From: Mesorhizobium sp. CU3
Lineage (GTDB): Bacteria > Pseudomonadota > Alphaproteobacteria > Rhizobiales > Rhizobiaceae
Length of the DNA stretch: 64,000 nucleotides
Direction: 5' to 3'
NCBI RefSeq assembly: GCF_006442965.1
Contig: NZ_VFWX01000011.1
Coordinates: 124,001-188,000 of the forward strand
The position numbers and the translations under genes were made by a program. Below, one piece after another: positions 49,436 through 58,734 of this stretch. The first letter of the stretch is position 1. The number at the start of each line of letters is the position of its first letter. The notes under the pieces are model-generated. The model worked only from the letters and a program-made list of their open reading frames with translations. It was not told the origin of the DNA and ran no database searches.

Positions 49436-52400
49436 TCAACCGCCGTCGAGCGACTTCAACAGATTGTCGATGGTGAACGGATTGGCCTTCGGCTTGGCCG
49501 GCACCGAGGTCGAACCGTCGACATTGACACCAGGAAGCGAGTTGTCGGCCTTCGGCGTCTGCCCGGCCGCCTTGCGCGCAGCCTCCAGCTTGGCCTGCTC
49601 GGCCTTCTTGCGGTCGGCCTCCGCCTTGGCCTTTGCGGCCTGATCGGCAGCCCGTTGGTCTGCCTGGGCTTTCGCTTCGGCATCAGCCTTGGCCTTTGCG
49701 TCCGCCTCGGCCTGAGCCTTTGCCGCCTCATCCGCCGCCCGCTGTTCCGCCTGGGCTTGCGCCTCGGCATCCGCCTTGGCCTTTGCATCCGCATCGGCCT
49801 GCGCCTTGGCGTCAGCCTCGGCCTTGGCTTTCGCCTCCTCCTCCGCCTTGGCTTTCGCTTCGGCTTCCGCCTGGGCCTGCGCTTCGGCTTCAGCTTTCGC
49901 CCTGGCCTCGGCCTCCGCCTTCTGCCGCGCTTCTTCCTGCTGGCGGCGCAATTCCTCGGCGGCTCTCTCGCGCTCGGTCTCCAGCGCCGCGTAGTAACGC
50001 ACCTCGCGCCGCAGCCTCTGCTTTTCGAGCAGCGCCGCCTGCATCGCCTCGACCCGCTGCTGTTCCTTTTCCAGCGCGCGCTGCGTCAGGAACTGCGCCA
50101 GCGGCTCGCTGTCGAACTGAGGAGCGGCCGCTCCCAGCGGCCCGGTGAGGTTGAAGTTGATGCTCGGCTCCGAGCCGACCAGCGCCTCGTCGGCGGGGCG
50201 GTAGGTGATCGCGCCTTTGGCCGTCACGGTTTCCGTGTTGAGATCGGCGGCGACATCGGCCGACAGGATTGCCGCCGGATTGTTCAGGCTGATCGGCGGT
50301 GCGCGCAGCGTGCCGTTGGCAACGGTGAAGGCGACATCCGTATCGCCGGCGGCAAAACTGCCCTGCCCGGCGATCTGCGGCGCGAAGCCCGCCGTCTTGG
50401 CGGCGTCGATATCGCGCCCGACCGCGTCGGCCTTGGCGATCATGGCGGCAAACCCGTCCGGATTGATGCCATCGATCTTCAACCCCTTCAAAGCGGCAGT
50501 GCCGGACCCCGACAGAGCCGCAACCATCCCGTCCATCGACTTGCCGCTGGTCGACAATACAGCCGAGATGTCGCCGCCGCCGCTGATGCCGGCGCCCGGC
50601 AATACGTCGGGAAGATCGCCGCCGGTAAGCTTCATCTGGCCGGAGAACAGTCCGGTGCCTTCCGTGTTCTTGAGCTCGAACAGGCCGGTCAGCGCTCCGC
50701 CATAGAGCTTGGCCTTGAGGTCGGAGACATGGATGCCTTCGCGGTCGAGCTTCAGCGAGAAACTCGCGTCATGCGCGGTGGCGAACGGCCCGACGGCGAG
50801 CGCCGACGCATTAAGGTCGAGATCGGCATTGAACGGCAGCGTCGACTTCTGGCTGAACGGCGCGGTCGGCCATCCGCCTTTGGCGGGCGCGAAGGACTGG
50901 TCGCCGAACAGAGACACCGCCAGCGGATCGAGATCGAGCTCGTCGAGCGCCAGCGCGCCGGCAAGATGCGGCAGCCCGTCCTTGGCATCGACATTGACGT
51001 CGCCCGAAATCGCCGCCTTGTTGATCGAACCGGTCAGCCCACTCAGTACCAAAAGCCCGTTGCCGAAATCGGCATCGGCCGAGAGCGTAGTCGACGTGCC
51101 GGTGCCCATGCCCGGCAGGCCGACGCCGGTCGTCATCAGCCACGGCTCGATATCGGCGGCGTCGAGGTTGACCTTGCCCTTGGCGGTGGCGCCTTGCGGC
51201 GTCTCGGCGACGGTTCCGGCAAAGCTTGCCTTGAAGTCGTCGGCGGTCAGGTTGAAGCTGGTCGCGAGACCGCCGGCAAACGAGCCTTTCGCCGAAACAT
51301 CGGTGCTGGCGTGGCCAAGCATGCCGAGCGGCAGCGCGGGCAGGCCATAAAGCGCAAGCAGCGTGGTGGCGTTGTCGTTGCGGGCATTGAAGGTGATCGA
51401 GACCGGCGCATCGAGCAGCTTGTCGGCCGAGCCCTGGCCGGAGAGCGACGCCGAGAAGGCCGAGCCGCCGGCCTTGCCCTGGGCGGAGACTGCCAGGCCG
51501 GTGGTGCCGTCGCCATTGTCGGCCGCACTCGTCAGGAGATCGATGCGAGCGTCCTGGAACAATTCGGGATAGGCGGCGACGCGCCCGGACAGGCCTTTCA
51601 GCAGCGCATTGTCGGGATAGTGCTGCGCCGCCACATCGATCAGCGGTTTCAGATCCACCGCCACGATCGAGGCGTTGAGCTTGCCTGTCGGCGCCTGCGG
51701 GAAATCCTTGACCCGGCCGGTGGCGCTGATCGAGGCGCCGGCAAGCCCGCCGATCGAGAGCCGGTCGATCTCCAACAGGCCTTCGCGCAGCCTGAGCGCC
51801 GTGTCGATCGTGTCGGCGGTGAGCCCGCCGGCGCTGACCGGACCTGCCTTGATCTGGAAGTCGAGATCGTGATCGGAGAAGCGGTTCGCGCCCTTGTCGC
51901 TGATGAAGATCGAGGCGAAGGCGGCCAGCCCGTCGACATCCATGTCGCCGCCGGTGAGCCGCATCAACACCGATGGCCTGGCGCCGTCCGGTTGGCTGGA
52001 ATCGATGGAACCCGAGAACTTGGCCTTGCCGAGGATGAGTTCGAGATCGCTGAAAGACTGGCGGTTCTGGCTGAGATCGACCTTGGCCTTGAAGCCGGCA
52101 GCCGGCAGCCGGCGGATCGCTTCATCGACATCCTTCGACAGCCAGGCGGCAAAGCCGGAGGGCTGCCCGACGGCAAGCAACAGCGAGCCGGTGAAGCCGA
52201 AACGGTCTTCGACGTTCAGCATGCCGTCGGCTTCGAGCGTCGTGCGGCCAGGCAGCGTCGCAGCGAGCGATTTCACCGACCAGCCGCCCTGGACCGGCTC
52301 GGCCGAAAGCCGCACGTCGCGCACCGTCGTGTCGCCCGCCACGACCGCCGGCAGCCTGATCTCAAGCGTGCCCGGAATGGTCGGCTTCGGCATGTGCTGC

Positions 52401-53455
52401 AGCGTCTGCTCGAAGGCGGCGATACGCTGGTCGAGCGTCAGCCCGGCGCCGGCATTGGCGCCGACCGCCTCGTCGAACTGCACCTGCGCGCCGCTCGCTT
52501 CGATCGCGAAATGCGGCTTGAGGCCGAGGTCGACGGAGGCCTTGCCGTCGGCGGTATAGGGATTGTCGAGAGGTCCGGTCTCGAAGCGGAACTCGTCGAC
52601 ATTGAGCTTATGATGGTCGAGTGCGAACTTGCCGTTGAGGCGGAAGCCGGGATCCGGCTTGCCGGTGCTGACCTTGACCGGCTCACCATCCGTGCCGCGC
52701 AGCTCGGCCGAGTTCTTGTCCGCACCCGAAATCTTGAACTGGCCGGAATAGACGGCGGCGCCCTTGACGATGCCGGCATTGCCGTCGGTCTCGACAACCA
52801 GCGGATAGGCGTCGGGGTCCGCCTTGAGCCTCAGCCGCATCTGGCCGTCCGCCTCCACCTTTCCGGTCGAGGCGGAGACTTCCGCGCGCAGGCCGTCGAA
52901 GCGCAACGAGCCGTCCATGCGCCATGGGCCGGCAAGCGACTTGGCCGAAATCGTCGAATTGAACTCCGTGATCAGATGGCTGCGGCCGCCGGCGGCATGG
53001 CGCAGCTCGATCCGGCCTTCGGTAACGGTCAGCTTCTCGATGGCGATCTGGCCGGCATCGAAGGGCGAGGACGGCCGGATCGCCCAGTCGACCGTGCCGT
53101 CATTGGCGACGTCGATGGTGGCCTTCGGATGCACCAGCCGCATGTCGAAGATCAGCACCTCGCCGCGCAGGAAAGGCGCGAGTTCGGCATCCATCGAAAA
53201 AGTCTCGACCGTCATCGCCGGCTGACCGCCCGGCCCGCCCGCGACCTCGACATTCGAGAAGGTCACCGACGGGAAAGGCAGCAGCCGCGCGGTGGCGTCG
53301 CCCTTCACCGTCACCTTGCGGCCGAGGACGGCGCTCGCCTCGCGCTCGAAATCGCCGCGGTAACCCGTCCAGTCGATAAAATATGGCACCACCAGCGCCG
53401 CGCACAGCACCAGCACGAACAGGCCACCGAAGATCACGAACAAACGTGCGAGCAT
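49436..53455 (-). CDS. AsmA-family inner membrane protein with TolA-like helical tail
   Basis: A 1339-residue protein. N-terminal membrane anchor (LFVIFGGLFVLVLCAALVVPYFIDW) and AsmA start domain (DWTGYRGDFEREASAVLGRKVTVKGDA), a long beta-groove region typical of AsmA/TamB-type lipid transporters, an AsmA_2 domain near 1000-1110, and a C-terminal region of about 150 residues made almost only of Ala, Glu, Lys, Gln and Asp (KAEAEAKAKAEAEAQAQ type), as in TolA domain II, then a short tail ending NPFTIDNLLKSLDGG. It probably moves lipids across or anchors in the periplasm. Monocistronic. Confidence 0.88.
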   Translation of the reverse strand: MLARLFVIFGGLFVLVLCAALVVPYFIDWTGYRGDFEREASAVLGRKVTVKGDATARLLPFPSVTFSNVEVAGGPGGQPAMTVETFSMDAELAPFLRGEVLIFDMRLVHPKATIDVANDGTVDWAIRPSSPFDAGQIAIEKLTVTEGRIELRHAAGGRSHLITEFNSTISAKSLAGPWRMDGSLRFDGLRAEVSASTGKVEADGQMRLRLKADPDAYPLVVETDGNAGIVKGAAVYSGQFKISGADKNSAELRGTDGEPVKVSTGKPDPGFRLNGKFALDHHKLNVDEFRFETGPLDNPYTADGKASVDLGLKPHFAIEASGAQVQFDEAVGANAGAGLTLDQRIAAFEQTLQHMPKPTIPGTLEIRLPAVVAGDTTVRDVRLSAEPVQGGWSVKSLAATLPGRTTLEADGMLNVEDRFGFTGSLLLAVGQPSGFAAWLSKDVDEAIRRLPAAGFKAKVDLSQNRQSFSDLELILGKAKFSGSIDSSQPDGARPSVLMRLTGGDMDVDGLAAFASIFISDKGANRFSDHDLDFQIKAGPVSAGGLTADTIDTALRLREGLLEIDRLSIGGLAGASISATGRVKDFPQAPTGKLNASIVAVDLKPLIDVAAQHYPDNALLKGLSGRVAAYPELFQDARIDLLTSAADNGDGTTGLAVSAQGKAGGSAFSASLSGQGSADKLLDAPVSITFNARNDNATTLLALYGLPALPLGMLGHASTDVSAKGSFAGGLATSFNLTADDFKASFAGTVAETPQGATAKGKVNLDAADIEPWLMTTGVGLPGMGTGTSTTLSADADFGNGLLVLSGLTGSINKAAISGDVNVDAKDGLPHLAGALALDELDLDPLAVSLFGDQSFAPAKGGWPTAPFSQKSTLPFNADLDLNASALAVGPFATAHDASFSLKLDREGIHVSDLKAKLYGGALTGLFELKNTEGTGLFSGQMKLTGGDLPDVLPGAGISGGGDISAVLSTSGKSMDGMVAALSGSGTAALKGLKIDGINPDGFAAMIAKADAVGRDIDAAKTAGFAPQIAGQGSFAAGDTDVAFTVANGTLRAPPISLNNPAAILSADVAADLNTETVTAKGAITYRPADEALVGSEPSINFNLTGPLGAAAPQFDSEPLAQFLTQRALEKEQQRVEAMQAALLEKQRLRREVRYYAALETERERAAEELRRQQEEARQKAEAEARAKAEAEAQAQAEAEAKAKAEEEAKAKAEADAKAQADADAKAKADAEAQAQAEQRAADEAAKAQAEADAKAKADAEAKAQADQRAADQAAKAKAEADRKKAEQAKLEAARKAAGQTPKADNSLPGVNVDGSTSVPAKPKANPFTIDNLLKSLDGG

Positions 53456-53576
53456 CTGCTCCAGGCGGTTGGGTTGAAAGTCAGCCGCACTCTACCTGCA
53501 TCCGCGTGTCGATAAAGAGGCAATTGCGCGGTGTCGGCCGCAATCCCGAGCACTGTCCGCAGCGCGCGGACACTCA

Positions 53577-54992
53577 TCATCCCACTGCCGGCAGGATCTT
53601 GCCCGGGTTCATGATGTTTTGCGGGTCGAGCGCCTGCTTGATCGTGCGCATGATGTCGACGCCGTGGCCGAGCTCGTGGCGCAGGAAGCCGACCTTGCCC
53701 TGGCCGATGCCGTGCTCGCCGGTGCAGGTGCCTTCCATGGCGATGGCGCGCATGTTCAGCCTGGCGACGAATTTTTCGGCGAGCGCGACCTCGGCCGGAT
53801 TGTCGACATCCATCAGCACCAGAACATGGAAATTGCCGTCGCCGGCGTGGCCGACGATCGGCGCGATCAATCCCATCTCGGCGATGTCGGCCTCGGTCTC
53901 GGTGACGCATTCGGCCAGCCGCGAGATCGGAACGCAGACATCGGTCGACAGCCCCTTGGCGCCGGGGCGCAATGTCAGCGACGACCAATAGGCGTCATGC
54001 CGCGCCTTCCAGAGTTTCGTGCGCTCCTCCGCGACGCTGGTCCACAGGAACGGCCCGCCGCCATTCTCCTCGGCGATCATGCCGAACGTCTCGGCCTGTT
54101 CGGCAACGCCCGCGTCGCTGCCGTGGAATTCGACGAACAGGCATGGGCTCTCAGGATAGTCGAGCTTGGAATAGTTCTTCATCGCCCGCATCTGCAGCGC
54201 GTTGACCAGTTCGATGCGCGCCACCGGAATGCCCATCTGGATCGTCGCGATCACCGTGTTGCAGGCGGCTTCCAGGCTGGGAAACGGGCAGACGCCGCCG
54301 GAGATCGCCTGCGGGATGCCCTGCAGCCTGAGCGTCAGCGAGGTGATGATGCCGAGCGTGCCTTCCGAGCCGACCAGCAGCCGCGTCAGATCGTAGCCGG
54401 CCGAGCTCTTCTTCGCCCGCTTGCCGGTCGTCACTGTCTCGCCGTCGGCCATCACGGCGGTCAGCGACAGCACGTTCTCGCGCATCGTGCCGTAGCGCAC
54501 CGCATTGGTGCCGGAGGCTCGCGTTGCCGCCATGCCGCCCAGCGAAGCATTGGCGCCGGGATCGATCGGGAAAAACAGGCCGGTGTCGCGCAGGTGACGG
54601 TTGAGAGCCTCGCGCGTCACGCCGGGCTCGACCGTGCAGTCGAGATCCTGCGGATTGACCGACAGGATGCGGCTCATGCGCGAGGTGTCGATCGAAATGC
54701 CGCCGCCCGGCGCATTGGTGTGGCCCTCGAGCGAGGAACCGACGCCGAATGCGATGACGGGCACGCGATGCTCGGCACAGGCACGCACGATCTCCTGCAC
54801 TTCTGCCGTGCTCTCGGCGAAGGCGACGCCGTCCGGCGCCTGCGTCGGAATATAGGTCGTGGTGTGCGCATGCTGGCCCCGGATCGCCTCGCCGGTCTGG
54901 AAGCGCTCGCCGAAACGCTGCTTGAGGATGCCGAGAACCGCGGCGATGCCTTCCTCGTTGCGCTCGACCGGGTTGAGGTCGCTCAAAGCCAT
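53577..54992 (-). CDS. FAD-binding oxidoreductase (D-lactate/2-hydroxyacid dehydrogenase type)
   Basis: A 471-residue protein of the GlcD/Dld family: FAD_binding_4 domain (PVIAFGVGSSLEGHTNAPGGGISIDTSRM and LGGMAATRASGTNAVRYG) and an FAD-oxidase C domain ending GEHGIGQGKVGFLRHELG and PQNIMNPGKILPAVG; HAGDGNFHV is the catalytic histidine region. It probably oxidises D-lactate, glycolate or 2-hydroxyglutarate and passes electrons to cytochrome or quinone. GCGGAGGAATTC precedes the ATG at 54992; a longer frame to 55118 is ignored. Confidence 0.9.
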   Translation of the reverse strand: MALSDLNPVERNEEGIAAVLGILKQRFGERFQTGEAIRGQHAHTTTYIPTQAPDGVAFAESTAEVQEIVRACAEHRVPVIAFGVGSSLEGHTNAPGGGISIDTSRMSRILSVNPQDLDCTVEPGVTREALNRHLRDTGLFFPIDPGANASLGGMAATRASGTNAVRYGTMRENVLSLTAVMADGETVTTGKRAKKSSAGYDLTRLLVGSEGTLGIITSLTLRLQGIPQAISGGVCPFPSLEAACNTVIATIQMGIPVARIELVNALQMRAMKNYSKLDYPESPCLFVEFHGSDAGVAEQAETFGMIAEENGGGPFLWTSVAEERTKLWKARHDAYWSSLTLRPGAKGLSTDVCVPISRLAECVTETEADIAEMGLIAPIVGHAGDGNFHVLVLMDVDNPAEVALAEKFVARLNMRAIAMEGTCTGEHGIGQGKVGFLRHELGHGVDIMRTIKQALDPQNIMNPGKILPAVG

Positions 54993-55048
54993 GAATTCCT
55001 CCGCGAATGGACCAGCGGCCACCCTTGTCATGCAGCTATGGATGATGC

Positions 55049-55110
55049 CTAAAGCAATTCCGGCAAAAGTGTGAAGCGGTTTTCCGTCCGGGGTTGCGCC
55101 AGAACAAAGA
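55049..55110. repeat. AAGTG-core palindromic repeat, second copy
   Basis: GCAATTCCGGCAAAAGTGTGAAGCGGTTTTCCGTCCGGGGTTGC: the stem GCAATTCCGG/CCGGGGTTGC surrounds the same core as at 32118-32162. It lies between the divergent oxidoreductase and thioesterase genes. Confidence 0.75.
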
Positions 55111-55150
55111 CACTTCACCAGCCACGTCCTGTCCAGCCGAGGATAACACG

Positions 55151-55636
55151 ATGACCATTCCCGCCCCCTTCATCTCCGACCCGATGGGCATCGAGAAGGA
55201 ATGGATCGACTATAACGGCCACCTCAACATGGCCTATTACAATGTGCTGTTCGACCGCTGCTCCGACGTCGCCTTCGAGATGATGGGCATGGGGCCGAAC
55301 TACGCCAAGGATCGCCGCCTCACCATCTACACCGCGGAAGTCCATGTCTGCTACGTCCAGGAGCTGCACCTCGACCACAAGGTGAAAGTCTCCTTCCAGC
55401 TCATCGACCATGACGAGAAGCGTCTGCGCGCCTATCAGGAAATCCGCCATGTCGACGGCTGGCTGGCCGCCACTTCCGAGCAGCTCGCGCTGCATGTCGA
55501 CATGGCCGGACCGAAGGTCGCCCCCTTCCCCGCCGATGTGATGGAAAAGGTCGAAGCCATGCGCGCCGCCCATGCCGTGCTGCCGATGCCGGAGCGCGCC
55601 GGCCGCGGCATCGGCATCAAGCGCAAGACCGCTTGA
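55151..55636 (+). CDS. Thioesterase family protein (carnitine/betainyl-CoA thioesterase-like)
   Basis: A 161-residue hotdog-fold protein. DYNGHLNMAYYNVLFDRCSD holds the catalytic Asp/Asn turn (YNGHxNxxxY) of the 4HBT_2 family that hydrolyses short acyl-CoA, and members in rhizobia sit in carnitine or betaine catabolism. GAGGATAACACG precedes the ATG. Divergent from the oxidoreductase. Confidence 0.83.
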   Translation: MTIPAPFISDPMGIEKEWIDYNGHLNMAYYNVLFDRCSDVAFEMMGMGPNYAKDRRLTIYTAEVHVCYVQELHLDHKVKVSFQLIDHDEKRLRAYQEIRHVDGWLAATSEQLALHVDMAGPKVAPFPADVMEKVEAMRAAHAVLPMPERAGRGIGIKRKTA

Positions 55637-55781
55637 AGGCCCTCCGCAGCCGCGTTAACCTTACCAAGGTTTTAACGTGAACAAGCCAGTTGAGTCCGTT
55701 GAACGACTCAGCGGCCCGTTCGAAAACCGCCGCACCGGGTTGCGCACGGGCGGCTGGCGGGATGCGGTGCGAGGACAGTGC

Positions 55782-55979
55782 ATGAAAACCGACATCAAGG
55801 TCGAGGTGGAACGGTTGGCGGCCGATCCACGCATCACCGACTATGATTTCTGGCGATCGCTGAAGAACGTGAACAATGAGATCTTCCACATCGCCAACAA
55901 CAACGAGCCTATCCCCTTCGACATGATCCGCTGGCGCGCGATCCTGACCCAGGCGCGCATGCGGCGCGGGCACGGCTGA
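55782..55979 (+). CDS. Small hypothetical protein, 65 aa
   Basis: From the ATG at 55782 (GAGGA seven bases upstream): MKTDIKVEVERLAADPRITDYDFWRSLKNVNNEIFHIANNN..., all-helical, no membrane segment and no known domain. A GTG at 55677 would give 100 residues but has no ribosome site. Convergent with the Lrp gene, 13 bases apart. Coding potential looks real; function unknown. Confidence 0.5.
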   Translation: MKTDIKVEVERLAADPRITDYDFWRSLKNVNNEIFHIANNNEPIPFDMIRWRAILTQARMRRGHG

Positions 55980-55992
55980 TCATCGGGGCCCT

Positions 55993-56469
55993 TCAGTTCT
56001 GCTTTAACCCGCCGAGCGGCGAGCGCGGCTCGACCGGCGACGACTGGATGATCGCGGTGTTGGTCATCGCATAGGGAATGATACGGTCGATCACCCGCTC
56101 GAGCTCGCTCACCGAGCCGACATGCGCCAGCGCGATGAAGCAGTCCTCGCCGGTCACCCGGTCGCACTGCGCGATCTCAGGCAGCTCGCGGATGATCTCG
56201 GCCACCACCGACAGCTGCCCCGGCACCGGCCTGATCCTCAGCCACGCCGACAGTTTCAACCCGAGCGCCGCCGGATTGATCCGGACCGTATAGGCCTCGA
56301 TCACGCCGTTCTCCTGCAGCTTGCGGATGCGCTCGGCCACGCTCGGCGCCGACAGTCCGACGGCGCGCGCCAGCTCGGCAGTGCTGGTGCGGGCGTCCTT
56401 TTCCAGGAGCCGCAGGATTTTGAGATCGGCCGCGTCGAGATCGGCATTTTCGTTTAGAAGGCGTTTCAC
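55993..56469 (-). CDS. Lrp/AsnC-family regulator
   Basis: A 158-residue regulator: helix-turn-helix DLKILRLLEKDARTSTAELARAVGLSAPSVAERIRKLQENGVIEAYTVRINPAALG and RAM domain LRIRPVPGQLSVVAEIIRELPEIAQCDRVTGEDCFIALAHVGS. Start is a GTG at 56469. Divergent from an EamA transporter, probably its regulator and possibly amino-acid responsive. Confidence 0.9.
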   Translation of the reverse strand: MKRLLNENADLDAADLKILRLLEKDARTSTAELARAVGLSAPSVAERIRKLQENGVIEAYTVRINPAALGLKLSAWLRIRPVPGQLSVVAEIIRELPEIAQCDRVTGEDCFIALAHVGSVSELERVIDRIIPYAMTNTAIIQSSPVEPRSPLGGLKQN

Positions 56470-56517
56470 CAGAATTGTCTTTCTTCACAAATAAGAATGG
56501 CTGTTCTGCCGCTCATC

Positions 56518-56536
56518 TTCCATGTCTTCGATGGAA
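56518..56536. promoter_or_regulatory. Inverted repeat between Lrp and EamA genes
   Basis: TTCCAT-GTCTTCG-ATGGAA in the 88-base divergent space, 22 bases before the EamA start. Candidate Lrp-type or EamA operator. Confidence 0.4.
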
Positions 56537-56557
56537 TTTGCCTGCGATAATTAGTGC

Positions 56558-57451
56558 ATGGAAACCTCAACGCAAGCCCCGGCTGAAAGCCCTGTCCGCC
56601 CCGCTCTTGCCGGATTGGCCAACACGCTGCCGCCGCATGTCTGGTTCTGCGTCAGCGCCGTCTTCCACTATCTTGGCCCCGCCTTCGCGGTGCTCTTGTT
56701 TGCTGAGGTCGGCGTGCTCGGCATGGCCTGGCTGCGCATCGCCACCGCGGCGCTCATCTTCGCGCCCTTGACCAGACCCTGGCGGGTGCTGGCACGCGCC
56801 GATCGCTCCGGCCGGCTGCTGTTCATCGCCTTCGGCGTTTGCCTTGCGGTGATGAACTGCTCCTTCTATCTGGCGCTCGAACGCCTGCCGATCTCGCTGG
56901 TCGCCGCGATCGAGTTCGTCGGCACCATCGGCGTGGCGCTGGTCGGATTGCGCAGCCCGCGCAATGTCGCCGCCCTAGCCATCGCCGTCGCCGGCACCTT
57001 GCTGCTCATCGACGTGAAATGGGGAAGCGACCCCGCCGGCCTGTTCTGGGCCTTCCTCAACGGCGCGCTCTTTGTCGGCTACATCGTCATCGGCCACAGG
57101 GTTGCGCAAACCGGCCTCGGCATTGCCGGCCTCGGTACAGCCATGGCGATCGCGTTCTTCGTCGTGCTGCCCATCGGCTTCAGCGAGGCGCTGCCGGCTT
57201 TCTCGGTGCCGCAATTGTTGCTCGCCGCCATCGGCGTCGGTATCTGCTCGTCGGTCATCCCCTATATATGCGACCAGCTTGCCATGGCGCGCTTACCCCG
57301 CGCCAGCTTCGCGCTGATGCTCTCCCTGCTGCCGCTGACCGCTACGCTGATCGGCGTCGTGGTGTTGCACCAGATGCCCGGCATCACCGATTGTTTCGGG
57401 ATTGCGCTGGTTGTGACCGGCGTCGCCATGCACAAGCCAATGCCGCGCTAG
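56558..57451 (+). CDS. EamA-family transporter (RhtA-like)
   Basis: A 297-residue drug/metabolite transporter with two EamA repeats and about ten membrane segments: ALVSAVFHYLGPAFAVLLFAEVGVLGMAWLRIATAALIF and CLAVMNCSFYLALERLPISLVAAIEFVGTIGVAL. RhtA-type members export threonine and homoserine; the divergent Lrp-type gene fits an amino-acid exporter. Confidence 0.88.
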   Translation: METSTQAPAESPVRPALAGLANTLPPHVWFCVSAVFHYLGPAFAVLLFAEVGVLGMAWLRIATAALIFAPLTRPWRVLARADRSGRLLFIAFGVCLAVMNCSFYLALERLPISLVAAIEFVGTIGVALVGLRSPRNVAALAIAVAGTLLLIDVKWGSDPAGLFWAFLNGALFVGYIVIGHRVAQTGLGIAGLGTAMAIAFFVVLPIGFSEALPAFSVPQLLLAAIGVGICSSVIPYICDQLAMARLPRASFALMLSLLPLTATLIGVVVLHQMPGITDCFGIALVVTGVAMHKPMPR

Positions 57452-57594
57452 GTTAGAAAAAGTATTTCAGCTCATAAGCTTACAAAACCTGCCCTTTGGT
57501 TCCGTCACTTTCCCGCGTGCGACAACAAATCCCTGGGTTGAACCAATTCGAAGCTTGGGCCGTTGTGGCGGCAAAACTGGCTTGGAGTTGGAAA

Positions 57595-58734
57595 ATGGAC
57601 GAAAAACGCACAAGAGAGCCGCCTGACGCATGGCACATGACCGACGATCTTCACGTCGAACATGGCAAGGGCGATCCGTTCGCGGCGGCGATCCGCGCCA
57701 CGCGCATGTCGATGCTGATCACCGATCCGCGCAAGCCGGACAACCCGATCGTTTTCGCCAACGACTCGTTCTTGCGGCTGACGGGATACGCGCGTGAAGA
57801 GATCATGGGCAAGAACTGCCGCTTCCTGCAAGGGCCGGACACGGACCCCGATGCCATCGAGGAATTGCGGAAGGCGATTGCGGAAGGTAACGACATCAGC
57901 GTCGACCTTTTGAACTACCGCAAAGACGGGTCGAGCTTCTGGAACGCGCTCTACATCAGCCCGGTCTCGAACGACAAAGGCGAGCTTTTGTTCTTCTTCG
58001 CCTCGCAGCTCGACGTCACCGACCGCAAGCAATCGGAGCATCGGATCACGGCGGACAAGGAACGCTTCGAGGAAGCCGTCAAGGAACGTACGGCGGAACT
58101 TCAGGCAGCGCTTGAGACGCAGACCGCCCTGCTGCACGAGGTCGACCACCGGGTGAAGAACAATCTGCAGATGATATCGTCGCTGATCCTGATGCAAAGC
58201 CGCACCATAAAGGACGAAGCTGTCAGGAACTCGCTTGCCACCATGCTGGAACGGATCGAGGCGCTGAGCACCGTGCATCGCCGGCTCTACCAATCGAAGG
58301 ACGTCAGCCAGTTCGATGTCTCCGATTTCGCCAGAGACCTGGTTTCGGATCTGCTCGCCGCTTCCGGCAGGCCGCAGATCAAATCTAAGCTGGATCTGGA
58401 GCCGATCGTAGTCCCTGCCGACAAGGCGACGCCGGTGGCGCTCATCGTCAACGAGCTCATCACCAACGCGTTGAAGCACGCATTCAAGGACAATGCCGCG
58501 CCTGGAAGGATAGGCGTCAAGATGAGCCAGCCGGACGGGCACCTGATCATCGAGGTGTCCGATGATGGTGTCGGCATGAACGGAGCCAATGGCGATGCCT
58601 CGTTCGGCATGCGGCTGATCCGTCAGCTCGGGCGGCAGCTTCACGCAGATGTCGAATGGCGGAACTCAACCCCTGGTACGCATGTTGTTATCAAAATGCC
58701 GAACGGGCCGCAGAGTAAGGGTGATGCGTCATGA
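57595..58734 (+). CDS. lovK: LOV blue-light histidine kinase (HWE/HisKA_2 type)
   Basis: A 379-residue soluble sensor kinase. N-terminal LOV domain (about 25-145) with the photoactive flavin-binding motif GKNCRFLQGPDTD, cysteine at about 75, so it should form the cysteinyl-flavin adduct in blue light. A short coiled linker follows (KERFEEAVKERTAELQAALETQ), then HisKA_2 with phosphoacceptor His in LLHEVDHRVKNNLQ (about 185) and the ATPase N-box NELITNALKHAF and EVSDDGVGM. GGAGTTGGAAA precedes the ATG. Its stop overlaps the response regulator by 4 bases. Confidence 0.93.
   Translation: MDEKRTREPPDAWHMTDDLHVEHGKGDPFAAAIRATRMSMLITDPRKPDNPIVFANDSFLRLTGYAREEIMGKNCRFLQGPDTDPDAIEELRKAIAEGNDISVDLLNYRKDGSSFWNALYISPVSNDKGELLFFFASQLDVTDRKQSEHRITADKERFEEAVKERTAELQAALETQTALLHEVDHRVKNNLQMISSLILMQSRTIKDEAVRNSLATMLERIEALSTVHRRLYQSKDVSQFDVSDFARDLVSDLLAASGRPQIKSKLDLEPIVVPADKATPVALIVNELITNALKHAFKDNAAPGRIGVKMSQPDGHLIIEVSDDGVGMNGANGDASFGMRLIRQLGRQLHADVEWRNSTPGTHVVIKMPNGPQSKGDAS

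Noticed and set aside
49655..53515. 1286-codon open frame on the plus strand opposite the AsmA gene
   Set aside because: High-GC shadow: composition rich in Arg, Gln, His and no domain, while the minus frame gives a full AsmA protein.
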